Numbered from the stretch's first letter, positions 19,940 through 28,842 are shown. The stretch: DNA of 64,000 nucleotides from Streptomyces sp. NBC_01429 (GCF_036231945.1 NZ_CP109599.1:1426001-1490000); one strand, 5' to 3'. The notes: generated by a model from the sequence alone, not told the origin. Made by a program: numbers and translations.

Positions 19940-20932
19940 CTAGCTCCCTCGGTATACCGAATAGCCGAAGGGGCTGAGCAGCAGCGGTACGTGGTAGTGC
20001 TCGCCGGGGCTGACGCGGAACGTGATCGTCACCTCCGGGAAGAACGGCGCACCACCGCCGGTATCTCCGTCTCCGTCGGCGTTCTGAGCGGTGTTCGTGG
20101 TGGCACTCGTGTTGTTCGCGGCGTTCGTGGTGGTGCTCGCGGTGTTCGTGGTGGTGTTCTTCGCCGCCAGGTACTCCTCGGTCGCGAAGTCCAGGCGTAC
20201 CCGCGTGGTGGTCTCCGGCAGGGCGGGCAGATCCTTGCAGCGACCGTCGCCGTCGGTCCTGGAGCCGCCGAGCGCCACCCAGCGCGCGTCGTCGGCGCCG
20301 ACCAGGGCGGCGAGGGACACCGGCACACCGGCGGCGGGGCGTCCGGCGCTGGTGTCGAGAATGTGGGTGGAGACCGAGGCCGCCGCCGCGGGGACACCAC
20401 CGGGGCCGGAGGCAGGGGCAGCGGCCCCCTCGGCGAGCCGGGTCAGCCGGATGCGGTTGATCTTGCCGAGTTCGGCGCGCGCGATCTCGCGCTCCCGCTC
20501 GGGCGTATGGCCGAGCCGGGTCCTCAGCGCGTCGCGCATCCCCTCCGCGCTCGCCCCGGTGGCGCAGATCAGGAATACATGGCCGAACCGGTCCTGGTAG
20601 GCCAGATTCAGTTCGAGCATCTCGGCCCTGAGCACCTCGGACGCGCCCGCCATCCCGCGCTGTTCGCGGGCCGACACCGGATCCCCGGGCTTGGGCCGGC
20701 CGATGGGCGGATGCCCGGCCAGCGCGTCGTCCAGCTCCGCACCGTCCAGTGCGGCCGTCGCGGCGTCGCTCGCGGCGAGGAGGCCGTCGGCGGTGGCGTA
20801 CGGACGCCCGGCGAGCAGCGCGCTCCCCCACCCGGAGGCCGCGCAGACGTCCCGCAGCGCGGCCAGGGCCGTACGGTCGGGCGCGGCGTTGAAGCGGGCG
20901 AGGCCCGGGGGCGGAGCCGGTGTCGACGTCAC
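19940..20932 (-). CDS. OHCU decarboxylase / 5-hydroxyisourate hydrolase fusion
   Basis: A 330-residue bifunctional enzyme that turns the uricase product into allantoin. Residues about 8-165 form 2-oxo-4-hydroxy-4-carboxy-5-ureidoimidazoline decarboxylase (GHPPIGRP, EQRGM). Residues about 185-330 form the transthyretin-like hydroxyisourate hydrolase (STHILDTSAGRPAAGVPV at its start, YRGS at the very end). The two catalytic parts are usually separate genes in Streptomyces (from memory); the same fusion order is known from plant allantoin synthase. The hydrolase part carries an asparagine/threonine-rich insert of about 35 residues that is not part of the family fold. The GTG at 20932 has GGAGG five bases upstream. 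It is the first gene of the urate operon. Confidence 0.9.
   Translation of the reverse strand: MTSTPAPPPGLARFNAAPDRTALAALRDVCAASGWGSALLAGRPYATADGLLAASDAATAALDGAELDDALAGHPPIGRPKPGDPVSAREQRGMAGASEVLRAEMLELNLAYQDRFGHVFLICATGASAEGMRDALRTRLGHTPEREREIARAELGKINRIRLTRLAEGAAAPASGPGGVPAAAASVSTHILDTSAGRPAAGVPVSLAALVGADDARWVALGGSRTDGDGRCKDLPALPETTTRVRLDFATEEYLAAKNTTTNTASTTTNAANNTSATTNTAQNADGDGDTGGGAPFFPEVTITFRVSPGEHYHVPLLLSPFGYSVYRGS
20085..20165 (-). repeat. Degenerate GTGTTCGTGGTGGTG-type repeat inside the fusion gene
   Basis: On the plus strand GTTCGTGGTGG recurs three times with close variants between copies. Read on the coding strand it encodes runs of Asn, Thr and Ala (for example NTASTTTNAANNTSATTN). 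It is in frame and lies in the HIU hydrolase domain just before the conserved FFPEV strand, so it looks like a repeat expansion within a loop. Confidence 0.7.
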
Positions 20933-21048
20933 GGGAGCCTCCGTGGCTGTACGTACGTGGGGCGGCGGCGCGCCGGACGGAACCGCGCGGGGCGGGAGCC
21001 CACGCCGGGGCGGGTCGAGTCCTAGCTAACGCCCCGCGCGACACCACG

Positions 21049-21063
21049 TCAACAGTTTGTTGA
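21049..21063. promoter_or_regulatory. Palindrome TCAACA-GTT-TGTTGA upstream of urate operon
   Basis: A perfect 6+3+6 inverted repeat lies about 117 bases upstream of the fusion gene start, in the divergent intergenic region. Position and symmetry fit an operator for the urate operon. The binding protein is unknown. Confidence 0.4.
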
Positions 21064-21093
21064 ATTTCCCGGGCGCCGATCATGCGAGACTTC

Positions 21094-21114
21094 GTATACC
21101 TAAGTTAGGTATAC
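21094..21114. promoter_or_regulatory. Perfect 21-base palindrome, probable operator
   Basis: GTATACCTAA-G-TTAGGTATAC is a perfect palindrome around a single central base, in an A/T-rich stretch unusual for this DNA. It sits between the divergent urate operon and FAD monooxygenase genes. A TetR- or MarR-type dimer site is the likeliest reading, but the regulator is not identified. Confidence 0.6.
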
Positions 21115-21164
21115 AGTTACCTCATCACCACCGCACGGGGCCCCGCTCCGCGCCCTCAGAAAAG

Positions 21165-21181
21165 ATACCTAACTCAGGTAT
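21165..21181. promoter_or_regulatory. Second copy of the ATACCTAA operator
   Basis: ATACCTAA-C-TCAGGTAT repeats the core of the palindrome at 21094-21114 with one arm mismatch, centres 69 bases apart. It ends 42 bases before the monooxygenase start, where it would overlap the promoter. Two copies of a long symmetric site argue strongly for a real operator pair. Confidence 0.6.
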
Positions 21182-21223
21182 GCAGATGATGGGAATCTGC
21201 GACCGGACCCGAGGAGAACACAC

Positions 21224-22423
21224 ATGAGCAGGTCACCGAAGCGAAGCGTCCTCATCTCCGGCGCCAGCATCGCCGGCCCGGCCCTGGCCCACTGGCTCCA
21301 CCGGTACGGCTTCGAGGTCACGGTCGTGGAGAAGGCCGCCACGGTGCGCGGCGGCGGGTACCCCATCGACATCCGCGGCACGGCGGTGGAGGTCGTGGAC
21401 CGCATGGGCCTGCTCCCCCGGCTGCGGGACGCCCATATCGACAGCCGGAAAGCCTCCTTCGTCGACGTCGACGGGCGCCCGGTCGGCTCCGTCCGGCCCG
21501 AGGAGCTGACGGGCGGGGTGGAGGGACGCGACATCGAAGTGCCGCGCGGAGAACTCGCGTTCGCCCTGTACGACAGCGTCCGTGACGACGTCGAGTTCCT
21601 CTTCGGGGATTCCATCGACACCCTCCACGAGCACGCGGCCGGGGTCGACATCACGTTCCGGAGCGGATCGCGGCGCACCTTCGACCTGGTCGTCGGGGCC
21701 GACGGCATCCACTCGCACACCAGGGGCCTCGCCTTCGGCCCCGAGGCGACGTACCACCGCTACCTCGGCCACTGCTTCATGGGCTTCACCATGCCCAACG
21801 ACCTGGGGCTGTCGCACGAGGCCGTGCTGTGGAACGCCCCGGGCAAGTCCGCGACCCGCTATGCCGTCCGGGACAGCGACCAGGTGTTCGCCCTCCTGAC
21901 CTTCGCCGTGCCCGAGCCGCCCACCGGCACCTTCCGCGACCCGGCCGCCCAGCGTGATCTGGTCGCGTCGGCCTTCGCCGGATACGGCTGGGAGATTCCG
22001 CCCATGGTCGAGGCGATGCGCGCCGCCGACGACATCTTCTTCGACGCCGCCGGCCAGATCCAGCTGCCCCGGTGGTCCCACGGCCGGGTCGCGCTCGCCG
22101 GTGACGCCGCCCACGCGCCCTCGTTCTACTCCGGGCAGGGGTCGAGCATCTCGCTGGCCGGCGCCTACGTCCTGGCGGGCGAACTGGCCACGGCCGCCGA
22201 CCACCCGACGGCCTTCGCCGGTTACGAGGAGCGGACCCGCACGTTCGTGGAGACGAACCAGGCGCTCGCCTTCCAAGGACTCGCCGCCATCACCCCGGGC
22301 ACGGCCGAGGAGCTGAGGCGGCGCGACCAGGCGCTGTTCACCGGCGAGGACCTGGAGGTCGGCGACGCGGGAAGGATCGCCAACTCCTCGCTCGATCTGC
22401 CCTCCTACCCGGTGGCTCCGTAA
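21224..22423 (+). CDS. FAD-dependent monooxygenase
   Basis: A 399-residue flavoprotein monooxygenase of the PheA/TetX class, using NAD(P)H and oxygen to hydroxylate an unknown aromatic or antibiotic-like substrate. The N-terminal dinucleotide fold is GASIAG (near residue 11, first glycine pattern), with a VVGADGIHS motif near 165 and a second FAD motif ALAGDAAHAPS near 290. Length is normal. The ATG at 21224 has GAGGAG eight bases upstream. The two palindromes upstream suggest that a TetR-like repressor induces it on demand, although no such gene sits beside it. Alternative: a dehydrogenase-like paralogue without hydroxylase activity. Confidence 0.88.
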   Translation: MSRSPKRSVLISGASIAGPALAHWLHRYGFEVTVVEKAATVRGGGYPIDIRGTAVEVVDRMGLLPRLRDAHIDSRKASFVDVDGRPVGSVRPEELTGGVEGRDIEVPRGELAFALYDSVRDDVEFLFGDSIDTLHEHAAGVDITFRSGSRRTFDLVVGADGIHSHTRGLAFGPEATYHRYLGHCFMGFTMPNDLGLSHEAVLWNAPGKSATRYAVRDSDQVFALLTFAVPEPPTGTFRDPAAQRDLVASAFAGYGWEIPPMVEAMRAADDIFFDAAGQIQLPRWSHGRVALAGDAAHAPSFYSGQGSSISLAGAYVLAGELATAADHPTAFAGYEERTRTFVETNQALAFQGLAAITPGTAEELRRRDQALFTGEDLEVGDAGRIANSSLDLPSYPVAP

Positions 22424-22453
22424 TCCGCGCGGGGCGGCTGTCCCGGCGCGGGG

Positions 22454-22900
22454 TCAGCCGTCGCCCCGGGCCGGCCGTTCGTCGCCCTCCTGCGCCTTGG
22501 CCCCCTGCGCCTTGGACTCCTGCGCCTTGGCCCGCTGCTCGTTGGCGTAGTTGATGTAGTTGTAGACGGTGAACCGGCTGACCCCCAGGGCGCTCGCCAC
22601 CGTCTCGACGCCGTGCCGTACGGAGAAGGCGCCGCGCGCCTCCAGATTCCGTACGACCGACTGCTTGGCCTTGCGGTCGAGATCGGCGAGCGGGATGCCG
22701 TGCCGGCGCTCCAGCGCCGCCAGGATGTGGTCCAGGGAGTCCGAGAGCTGCGGCAGGCGCACGGCGAGCAGCGCCTCGCCCTCCCAGGCGAGGACGACAT
22801 CGTCGGGCTCGGCGGCCTCCGGGGCCAGCAACTCGCCGCCCATGGCGTCGACGAGCGGTTTGACGGCCGCGACGAAGGGGTGGTCGGGCCGCGGGGTCAC
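22454..22900 (-). CDS. Small helix-turn-helix regulator, DauR/YheO-like C-terminus
   Basis: A 148-residue protein. The first 70 residues resemble a small ligand-sensing domain. Residues about 75-120 carry a helix-turn-helix typical of DauR/YheO-type regulators (VETVASALGVSRFTVYNYIN). The tail is a low-complexity lysine/alanine/glutamine repeat (AKAQ and SKAQ units). The GTG at 22900 overlaps the stop of the upstream gene as GTGA, so translation of the two is coupled. The gene converges on the FAD monooxygenase. The target is unknown; the nearby urate operon is a candidate by position only. Confidence 0.7.
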   Translation of the reverse strand: MTPRPDHPFVAAVKPLVDAMGGELLAPEAAEPDDVVLAWEGEALLAVRLPQLSDSLDHILAALERRHGIPLADLDRKAKQSVVRNLEARGAFSVRHGVETVASALGVSRFTVYNYINYANEQRAKAQESKAQGAKAQEGDERPARGDG

Positions 22901-23199
22901 CGGCCGGCCTCCGGGGCCGCGGGGTCACCGGCATCGTCGGGGACAGCCTCACCTGCCGCGCCCTCGATCACATTGATCTGGAGCGAGATCCGCGTGGCGC
23001 CCACGGCCAGCGACCGGCGCAGCATCGTGTCCACCGCCGCCAGTACGGCGTCCGCGCCGCCCTCCGCCGTATTGCCGAACGGGCCGACGTCCACGGCGTC
23101 CAGCGCGGCGCCCCGCACGACCTCGCGGGCCACCACCGCGTGGGCGGGCGCCTCTTCCAGGTCGAAGGGTTCGGTCGTGAACTCCACTCGCAAACGCAC
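22897..23199 (-). CDS. Small protein of thiamine-binding/MTH1187-like type
   Basis: A 100-residue protein with the pattern PFGNTAEG, then AVDTMLRRSL, then GATRISLQINVIEG. It resembles the MTH1187/YkoF thiamine-binding superfamily (ferredoxin-like fold, YkoF-like), but this is a weak, memory-based match. I chose the GTG at 23199, which follows GGAGG by four bases; a GTG at 23214 is also in frame. It is translated together with the HTH regulator through the GTGA overlap, which suggests that it acts with that regulator, perhaps as a ligand-binding partner. No signal peptide or membrane segment. Confidence 0.55.
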   Translation of the reverse strand: MRLRVEFTTEPFDLEEAPAHAVVAREVVRGAALDAVDVGPFGNTAEGGADAVLAAVDTMLRRSLAVGATRISLQINVIEGAAGEAVPDDAGDPAAPEAGR

Positions 23200-23381
23200 C
23201 GTGCCTCCACGCACCGTTCAGGGCCGCGCCTCCCTCGTGGCCGAGGGGCGCGAGCTGCCGGACCCAGCGTAACGACCTGGCGCACGGCAGCGCGCGGAGC
23301 GGGAAACCCGCCCCGGACGACGCGCTCCTGGTGGACCATGGGCCGGGGAACCCGAACGAGAAGGACCGGAGGAGGCGAGGC

Positions 23382-24194
23382 GTGATGGGAGAGAGCGTTT
23401 CGGTGTGCTGTCCGTCCTGCGGCAGCCGCCATGTCTTCAGGGCGGCCGCGCACCCCTGCGTGTGCGGCTCGCCCGTGTCACCGCCGCTGCGCGCGGACGC
23501 GCCCGCCGAGCCGGTCGCGCACCGCGCCTGGGAGGACGAGTGGGTGACGGTCCGCTGCGCGGCGTGCGGGCGCGACGGCGACTGGCCGCGGCCGGAGCTG
23601 GGCTGCCCGTGCGGTACGGCGCTGCGGATCCCGGTGGAGGGCGCGGGTACGGAGCCGACGCCGCCCGCCGCTCAGGGACGGGAATGGCAACGGGAACGGG
23701 ACCCGGAGCCTGCGCGGGCGGCGCCCGGCGCCGAGCGGCCCGCGCACATCCCGCTGCCCCGCACCCCCCGGACGCCCCGGCCGACCTTCCGGCCCATGAC
23801 GATCCGTACGTCCCAGGACGTGGTGACCGCCGCCGCGCTCTATCTGCGCTGGCTGGGCTTCAAGAGCGTCGTACGGGCCGGAGCGCCGCCCTCCCCCGAC
23901 GGGCCGCCCCCGCCCGGCGCGCCCGGGGACGCCGGTGTCGATCTGCACGGTCCCGATGTCGTCGCCCAGGTCGACCCGACGACCAGCCCGGCGTCCCTGC
24001 GCGCCGTCGAGTGCCTGTGGCTCAACGGGCTCAGCGCGTCGACCGCGAGCGTCTACTTCGCGCTGGCCGGGTACGCGGAGGACGCGCGGAGCCGCGCCGA
24101 CGCCCTCGGTCTCCCCCTCTTCGTCCTGGACCTCACCGGCACCCCGCAACCCGTCAACGGCCCCGCGGACGAACTCGTCTCGGCCGGGCCGTGA
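23382..24194 (+). CDS. Double zinc-ribbon protein with Mrr-like nuclease fold
   Basis: A 270-residue protein of unknown function. The N-terminal 80 residues have two cysteine clusters (CCPSCG then CVCG; CAACG then CPCG) that look like two zinc ribbons. A proline-rich linker follows. The C-terminal domain (about 145-265) has the layout of an Mrr-like restriction-endonuclease fold (TSQDVVTAAALYLRWLGF, then GVDLHGPDVVAQVD). Where Mrr-type enzymes have QVK, this one has QVD, so it may lack the catalytic lysine. GTG at 23382 and ATG at 23385 both fit the strong GGAGGAGG at 23368-23375. It is monocistronic and convergent with the acyl-CoA synthetase genes. Confidence 0.7.
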   Translation: MMGESVSVCCPSCGSRHVFRAAAHPCVCGSPVSPPLRADAPAEPVAHRAWEDEWVTVRCAACGRDGDWPRPELGCPCGTALRIPVEGAGTEPTPPAAQGREWQRERDPEPARAAPGAERPAHIPLPRTPRTPRPTFRPMTIRTSQDVVTAAALYLRWLGFKSVVRAGAPPSPDGPPPPGAPGDAGVDLHGPDVVAQVDPTTSPASLRAVECLWLNGLSASTASVYFALAGYAEDARSRADALGLPLFVLDLTGTPQPVNGPADELVSAGP

Positions 24195-24200
24195 CCCGGG

Positions 24201-24236
24201 CTCGGGCTCGGGATCGCGCTCGGGATCGCGCTCGGG
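24201..24236. repeat. Tandem 12-base repeat CTCGGGATCGCG
   Basis: Two exact copies (24207-24218 and 24219-24230) flanked by partial copies, in the short gap between two convergent genes. It may contribute to transcript termination or be neutral slippage. Confidence 0.6.
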
Positions 24237-24254
24237 CTCCGGCGCCCGGGGCTC

Positions 24255-25883
24255 TTATCGAGGCCGCGGGCCGGCGAATCGTTCCCGCAGTTCGATCTTC
24301 CTGACCTTTCCGCTCACCGTCATCGGGAAGGCGTCCACGACCTCCACCCGGCGCGGGATCTTGTAGTGCGCGAGCCGTTCCCGGCAGTACGAGACGATCT
24401 CCTCCAGGGACGGCGGCGCCGCCGGGTCGCGGGGAACCACGCAGGCGAGGATCTCCTCGCCGTACTTCGGATCGGGGACGCCGACCACCTGGACGTCCGC
24501 GACCTTGGGGTGGCCGTACAGGAACTCCTCGATCTCGCGGGGGTAGACGTTCTCCCCGCCCCTGATGATCATGTCCTTGATGCGGCCGACGATCCGCGCG
24601 TATCCGTCCGCGCCGATCTCCGCCAGGTCGCCGGTGTGCATCCAGCGGCCGGCGTCGATGACCTCCGCCGTGCGCTCCGGTTCGTTCCAGTAGCCGAGCA
24701 TCACGCTGTAGCCCCGGGTGCACAGTTCGCCGGGCTCGCCGCGCGGCAGCGTCACCCCGGTCACCGGATCGATCACCTTGACCTCGATGTGCGGCAGCGC
24801 CCGGCCCACCGTGCCCGTACGCCGTTCCAGGTCGTCGTCGCGCCGGGTCTGGGTGGAGACCGGCGAGGTCTCGGTCATGCCGTAACAGATCGACACCTCG
24901 GCCATGTTCATCTCGCCGACGACCCGTTTCATCACCTCCACCGGGCAGGGGGAGCCCGCCATGATGCCGGTGCGCAGCGAGGTGAGGTCGTACGAGGCGA
25001 AGCCGGCGAGGTTCAGCTCGGCTATGAACATCGTGGGCACGCCGTACAGCGAGGTGCAGCGCTCGTCCTGGACCGCGCGGAGGGTGGCCTCCGGCTCGAA
25101 GGACGGCGCCGGGATCACCACGCACGCGCCGTGCGAGAGGGCGCCGAGATTGCCCATCACCATGCCGAAGCAGTGGTAGAAGGGGACCGGCAGACAGACC
25201 CGGTCGCGCTCTGTGTAACCGACCGTCTCCCCCACGAAATAGCCGTTGTTGAGGATGTTGTGGTGGGAGAGGGTGGCTCCCTTCGGGAAGCCGGTGGTGC
25301 CGGAGGTGTACTGGATGTTGATCGGGTCGTCGCAGGACAACCCCGCCGCGCGTATGGACAGGTGATCGTCCGTCACCTCGGCTCCGCGCGACAGCAGTTC
25401 GTCCCAGCTCGGATGCCCGATGTAGTGCACGGCCCGCAGCGCCGGACACCGGAGCCGCACCTCCTCGGCCATGGCCCGGTAGTCGCTGGTGCGGTGCGCG
25501 AGGGACGCGATCAGCAGCGAGGTCCCCGACTGGCCGAGGACGAACTCCAACTCGTGCGTCCGGTAAGCCGGGTTGACGTTCACCAGGATCGCGCCGATCC
25601 GGGCGGTGGCGTACTGGGTGAGCACCCACTCGGGGCAGTTGACCGCCCAGATCCCCACCCGGTCCCCCTGGGCCACCCCGCTCCCCAGCAGCGCCCGCGC
25701 CAGCTCGTCGACCGCGGCGCCGAACTCCGCGTAGGTCCAGCGCCGCCCCGAGGGGACGTCGACCAGCGCCTCGCGGTCGGGGAAGGAGGCGACGACCCGG
25801 TCGAGGTCGGCGCCGATGGTGGAGCCGAGCAGGGGAGTCGTACCGGTGCCGTGTGTGTACGACGGTGCGCCCCGCCGCGTCAC
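24255..25883 (-). CDS. Acyl-CoA synthetase (AMP-forming), FadD-like
   Basis: A 542-residue ANL-superfamily ligase that activates a fatty or aryl acid to its CoA thioester through an acyl-AMP. The ATP loop [11 protein letters not shown] is near residue 195, the adenylate motif YGMTETSP near 345, the hinge [13 protein letters not shown] near 440, and the catalytic lysine is in SGKVRKIEL near 530. Medium- to long-chain fatty acids are the usual substrates of this subgroup. Its GTG start at 25883 overlaps the stop of the upstream synthetase as GTGA, so the two are translationally coupled. It ends close to the convergent zinc-ribbon gene. Confidence 0.88.
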   Translation of the reverse strand: MTRRGAPSYTHGTGTTPLLGSTIGADLDRVVASFPDREALVDVPSGRRWTYAEFGAAVDELARALLGSGVAQGDRVGIWAVNCPEWVLTQYATARIGAILVNVNPAYRTHELEFVLGQSGTSLLIASLAHRTSDYRAMAEEVRLRCPALRAVHYIGHPSWDELLSRGAEVTDDHLSIRAAGLSCDDPINIQYTSGTTGFPKGATLSHHNILNNGYFVGETVGYTERDRVCLPVPFYHCFGMVMGNLGALSHGACVVIPAPSFEPEATLRAVQDERCTSLYGVPTMFIAELNLAGFASYDLTSLRTGIMAGSPCPVEVMKRVVGEMNMAEVSICYGMTETSPVSTQTRRDDDLERRTGTVGRALPHIEVKVIDPVTGVTLPRGEPGELCTRGYSVMLGYWNEPERTAEVIDAGRWMHTGDLAEIGADGYARIVGRIKDMIIRGGENVYPREIEEFLYGHPKVADVQVVGVPDPKYGEEILACVVPRDPAAPPSLEEIVSYCRERLAHYKIPRRVEVVDAFPMTVSGKVRKIELRERFAGPRPR

Positions 25884-27589
25884 CGCAGGTCCCCCTCGTC
25901 GTACTCCACGCCGCCCCCGTTCTCCGTCCGCTCGCGCAGCTCGATGCGGCGGATCTTCCCGGACACGGTCTTGGGCAGGTCGGCGAACTCCAGGCGCCGG
26001 ACGCGTTTGTACGGGGCCAGGAGCGCCCGGGAGTGGGCGAAGATCAGCTTCGCCGTGTCGGGCCCCGGCTCCCAGCCCTCGGCCAGGACGACATACGCCT
26101 TGGGCACCGACAGCCGCAGCGGATCGGGCGCGGGCACGACCGCCGCCTCGACGACCGCCTCGTGTTCCAGGAGCGCGCTCTCCAGCTCGAACGGGGAGAT
26201 CTTGTAGTCGGAGGATTTGAATACGTCATCCGATCGACCGACATAAAATACGTATCCGTCTTCGTCCCGCGCGCCGATGTCACCGGTCCGGTAGTAGCCG
26301 CCCGCCATCACCTCGGCCGTCAGGTCCGGATCTCCGTGGTAGCCGGTCATCAGACCCACCGGACGCGCCGCGAGATCGAGCGCGATCTCCCCCTCGTCGG
26401 CGCCGGGCGCCCCGGTGACCGGATCGAGCAGCTCGACCTTGTAGCCGGGCGTCGGCCGCCCCATGGAGCCCGCCTTCAGCAGCTGGCCCGGCGCGTTGGC
26501 CACCTGGACGGCCGTCTCGGTCTGGCCGAAGCCGTCCCTGATCGTCACACCCCACTCGCGCCGCACCGTCTCGATCACTTCGGGGTTGAGCGGTTCGCCC
26601 GCGGCGACCGCCTCGCGCGGCGGGGTGCGCAGCTGGGAGAGATCGGCCTGGATGAGCATCCGCCAGACGGTCGGCGGAGCGCAGAAGCTGGTGACGCCCG
26701 CGTCGTCCATCTCCGCCATCAGCCGGGCCGGGTCGAACCGGGTGTAGTTGTGGATGAAGACGGTCGCCTCGGCGTTCCAGGGCGCGAAGAGGTTCGACCA
26801 GGCGTGCTTGGCCCAGCCGGGTGAGGCGATGTTCAGATGGACGTCACCGGGGCGCAGCCCGATCCAGTACATCGTGGCGAGATGGCCGATCGGATACGAG
26901 ACATGGGTGTGCTCGACCAGCTTGGGGCGGGCGGTCGTGCCGGAGGTGAAGTACAGCAGCAGCGGATCGTCCGCGTGGGTGACACCGTCGGGCTCGAAGC
27001 CCTCGGGCCGCTCGTACGCCTCGGCGTAGGGCAGCCAGCCGGCCACCTCGTCGCCCACCGCGATCCGGGTGAAGCCGCCCGGGACCTCGGCGAACTTCGC
27101 CGTGTCCTCGGCGCGGACGATCACATGGCCCGCCCGGCCGCGCTCGACGCGGTCGCGCAGATCGGCGGGGCCCAGCAGCGGGGTGGCGGGGATGACGACG
27201 GCCCGCAGCTTCATCGCGGCGAGCGCGGTCTCCCACAGCTCGACCTGGTTGCCGAGCATGACGAGGACGCGGTCCTCGGCCCGTACGCCCCGCTCGCGCA
27301 GCCAGTTCGCGACACGGTCGGAGCGCGCGGACATCTCGGCGAAGGTGACGCGGGTGCGGCGGCCGTCCTCCTCGACGATGTGCAGCGCCTCGCGGTCGCC
27401 GGCCCGCCCGCCGTCGCCCTCGGCGATCCGGTCGAACCAGTCGAGCGCCCAGTTGAACCGCTCGGGGCGCGGCCAGGAGAAGCCCTCGTACGCCGTCGCG
27501 TAGTCCTCCCGGTGCGCCAGGAGGAAGTCCCGGGCCGTCCTGAACCGCTCGGTGGGTCCGGTCGGGCCACCCGGCTTCCTTGCCGTCAT
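25880..27589 (-). CDS. Acyl-CoA synthetase, medium-chain/acetyl-like
   Basis: A 569-residue AMP-forming ligase of the ACSM-like group. Motifs: [11 protein letters not shown] near residue 220, [11 protein letters not shown] near 350, YRTGDIG and [18 protein letters not shown] near 440-470, and the lysine in [12 protein letters not shown] near 545. It differs clearly from its downstream partner, so the pair is not a recent duplication; they probably act on different acids or in sequence. The ATG at 27589 has GAGGAGG six bases upstream. The divergent GAF-LuxR regulator starts 105 bases away and is the likely controller. Confidence 0.88.
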   Translation of the reverse strand: MTARKPGGPTGPTERFRTARDFLLAHREDYATAYEGFSWPRPERFNWALDWFDRIAEGDGGRAGDREALHIVEEDGRRTRVTFAEMSARSDRVANWLRERGVRAEDRVLVMLGNQVELWETALAAMKLRAVVIPATPLLGPADLRDRVERGRAGHVIVRAEDTAKFAEVPGGFTRIAVGDEVAGWLPYAEAYERPEGFEPDGVTHADDPLLLYFTSGTTARPKLVEHTHVSYPIGHLATMYWIGLRPGDVHLNIASPGWAKHAWSNLFAPWNAEATVFIHNYTRFDPARLMAEMDDAGVTSFCAPPTVWRMLIQADLSQLRTPPREAVAAGEPLNPEVIETVRREWGVTIRDGFGQTETAVQVANAPGQLLKAGSMGRPTPGYKVELLDPVTGAPGADEGEIALDLAARPVGLMTGYHGDPDLTAEVMAGGYYRTGDIGARDEDGYVFYVGRSDDVFKSSDYKISPFELESALLEHEAVVEAAVVPAPDPLRLSVPKAYVVLAEGWEPGPDTAKLIFAHSRALLAPYKRVRRLEFADLPKTVSGKIRRIELRERTENGGGVEYDEGDLR

Positions 27590-27694
27590 GTGTCCTCCTC
27601 ATTGCGGGACCGTTCACTAACATCGTGTAATCAGTGACACAGGCCCCACCAGCCCCGAACGGGGGTGGTGACACAGCCGGCGGGAGGAAGACGC

Positions 27695-28561
27695 GTGGCC
27701 GAGGCGAACGGCGGTGCCGGGGCGGCCGGAGCGAGCGGAGTAGCCGAGATGCGGGCGGCGCTGCTGCGGCTGCGCAGGACGACCGGGCTGCCGGTGGCCT
27801 TCGGCGGGCTGCTGCACGAGGTGGGGCGGCTGCGGATCGCCGAGCTGACCGGCGCGGCGACCGTCGCGCTGCGCGGTCTGGGGATCTCCTCGGGCAACGG
27901 GCTGGGCGGCAAGTCCATCGCGCTGGCCCGCCCCTGCGCGGTGACCGACTACCGGGTGGCGCGCCACATCAGCCACGAGTACGACGCCGCCGTGGCCGCC
28001 GAGGGGCTGCGCTCGGTGGTGGCGGTGCCCGTGGTCGTACGGCGCGAGGTACGCGGGGTGCTGTACGGCGCGCTGCGCGGCGCGCTGCCGATCGGTGAGC
28101 GCGTCTTCGACGCGGCGGTGAGCGCCGCCCGGGACGTGGAACAGGCCCTGGTCGTACGGGACGAGGTGCGGCGGCTGCTCTCGGTGACGCGGGAGCCGGT
28201 GGCGGGCCCGGGGGCCTGGGAGGAGGTACGGGCGGCGCACGGCGAACTGCGGGCGCTGGCGCCCCGGATCGCCGACCCGGAGCTGCGCGAGGAGCTGCTC
28301 GCCGCCTGCGGACGGCTGGCGGGTGCGGCGGAGCCGGCCGGGGAGGAACGGCTCCGCCCGTTCCCGGTGGCGCTCGCGCCGCGCGAGGTGGATGTGCTGG
28401 CGTGTGTCGCGGCGGGCTCGACCAACGCGACGGCGGCCGAGGCGCTGGGGCTGCGGCCGGAGACGGTGAAGGGCTATCTGCGCGCGGCGATGCGCAAGCT
28501 GGGCGCAGCCACCCGGCTGGAGGCGGTGGTGGCGGCGCGGCGGGCGGGGCTGCTGCCCTGA
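27695..28561 (+). CDS. GAF-domain LuxR-type transcriptional regulator
   Basis: A 288-residue regulator. The N-terminal half (about 15-165) looks like a GAF ligand-binding domain. The C-terminal 60 residues are a LuxR-type helix-turn-helix (LAPREVDVLACVAAGSTNATAAEALGL split over the first helices, then VKGYLRAAMRKLGAATRLEA). No phosphoacceptor receiver domain is present. The GTG at 27695 has GGAGG eight bases upstream. Divergent orientation to the two acyl-CoA synthetase genes suggests that it senses an acid or acyl-CoA and controls them; this is inference. Confidence 0.82.
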   Translation: MAEANGGAGAAGASGVAEMRAALLRLRRTTGLPVAFGGLLHEVGRLRIAELTGAATVALRGLGISSGNGLGGKSIALARPCAVTDYRVARHISHEYDAAVAAEGLRSVVAVPVVVRREVRGVLYGALRGALPIGERVFDAAVSAARDVEQALVVRDEVRRLLSVTREPVAGPGAWEEVRAAHGELRALAPRIADPELREELLAACGRLAGAAEPAGEERLRPFPVALAPREVDVLACVAAGSTNATAAEALGLRPETVKGYLRAAMRKLGAATRLEAVVAARRAGLLP

Positions 28562-28567
28562 ACCGAC

Positions 28568-28770
28568 TCCCCGGCCCACTGGGAGAGGCACGGAGGGGGA
28601 GACCCGCGCGCCCACGCGGTGATCGCCGCGGCCCTGGGGTGCGTCGAGGCGACGCTGATCGCGTGGACGCCGGGCGCCGAGCCGCTGGCGCTGGCGAAGA
28701 TCCTGGACCGCGCCATGGGGGGGCGCCTACGGCGCGGAGCAGGGGCGCGGGAGGCGTACGCGTACCTTCC
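28568..28770 (+). pseudogene. Remnant of a TetR-family regulator C-terminus
   Basis: Directly after the LuxR-type gene, in the same frame and separated only by its TGA, about 60 codons read like the C-terminal helices of a TetR regulator (HWERHGGGDPRAHAV, then AALGCVEATLIAWTPG, then LAKILDRAMGG). There is no DNA-binding domain and no plausible start or SD. I read it as the end of a deleted TetR gene. The match is by eye and moderate. Confidence 0.35.
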
Positions 28771-28842
28771 GTACCACGAGGCGGGGGCCGGCGGCCGGGG
28801 ATCTCCCCCGGGCCACCGGCCCCCGTCACTCCGTCACATTTC

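Noticed and set aside
28716..28725. Run of seven G residues, considered as a phase-variation tract
   Set aside because: It is outside any intact gene. I also looked in pglW and pglX for long G or C tracts like the one linked to Pgl phase variation and saw none over about six bases.
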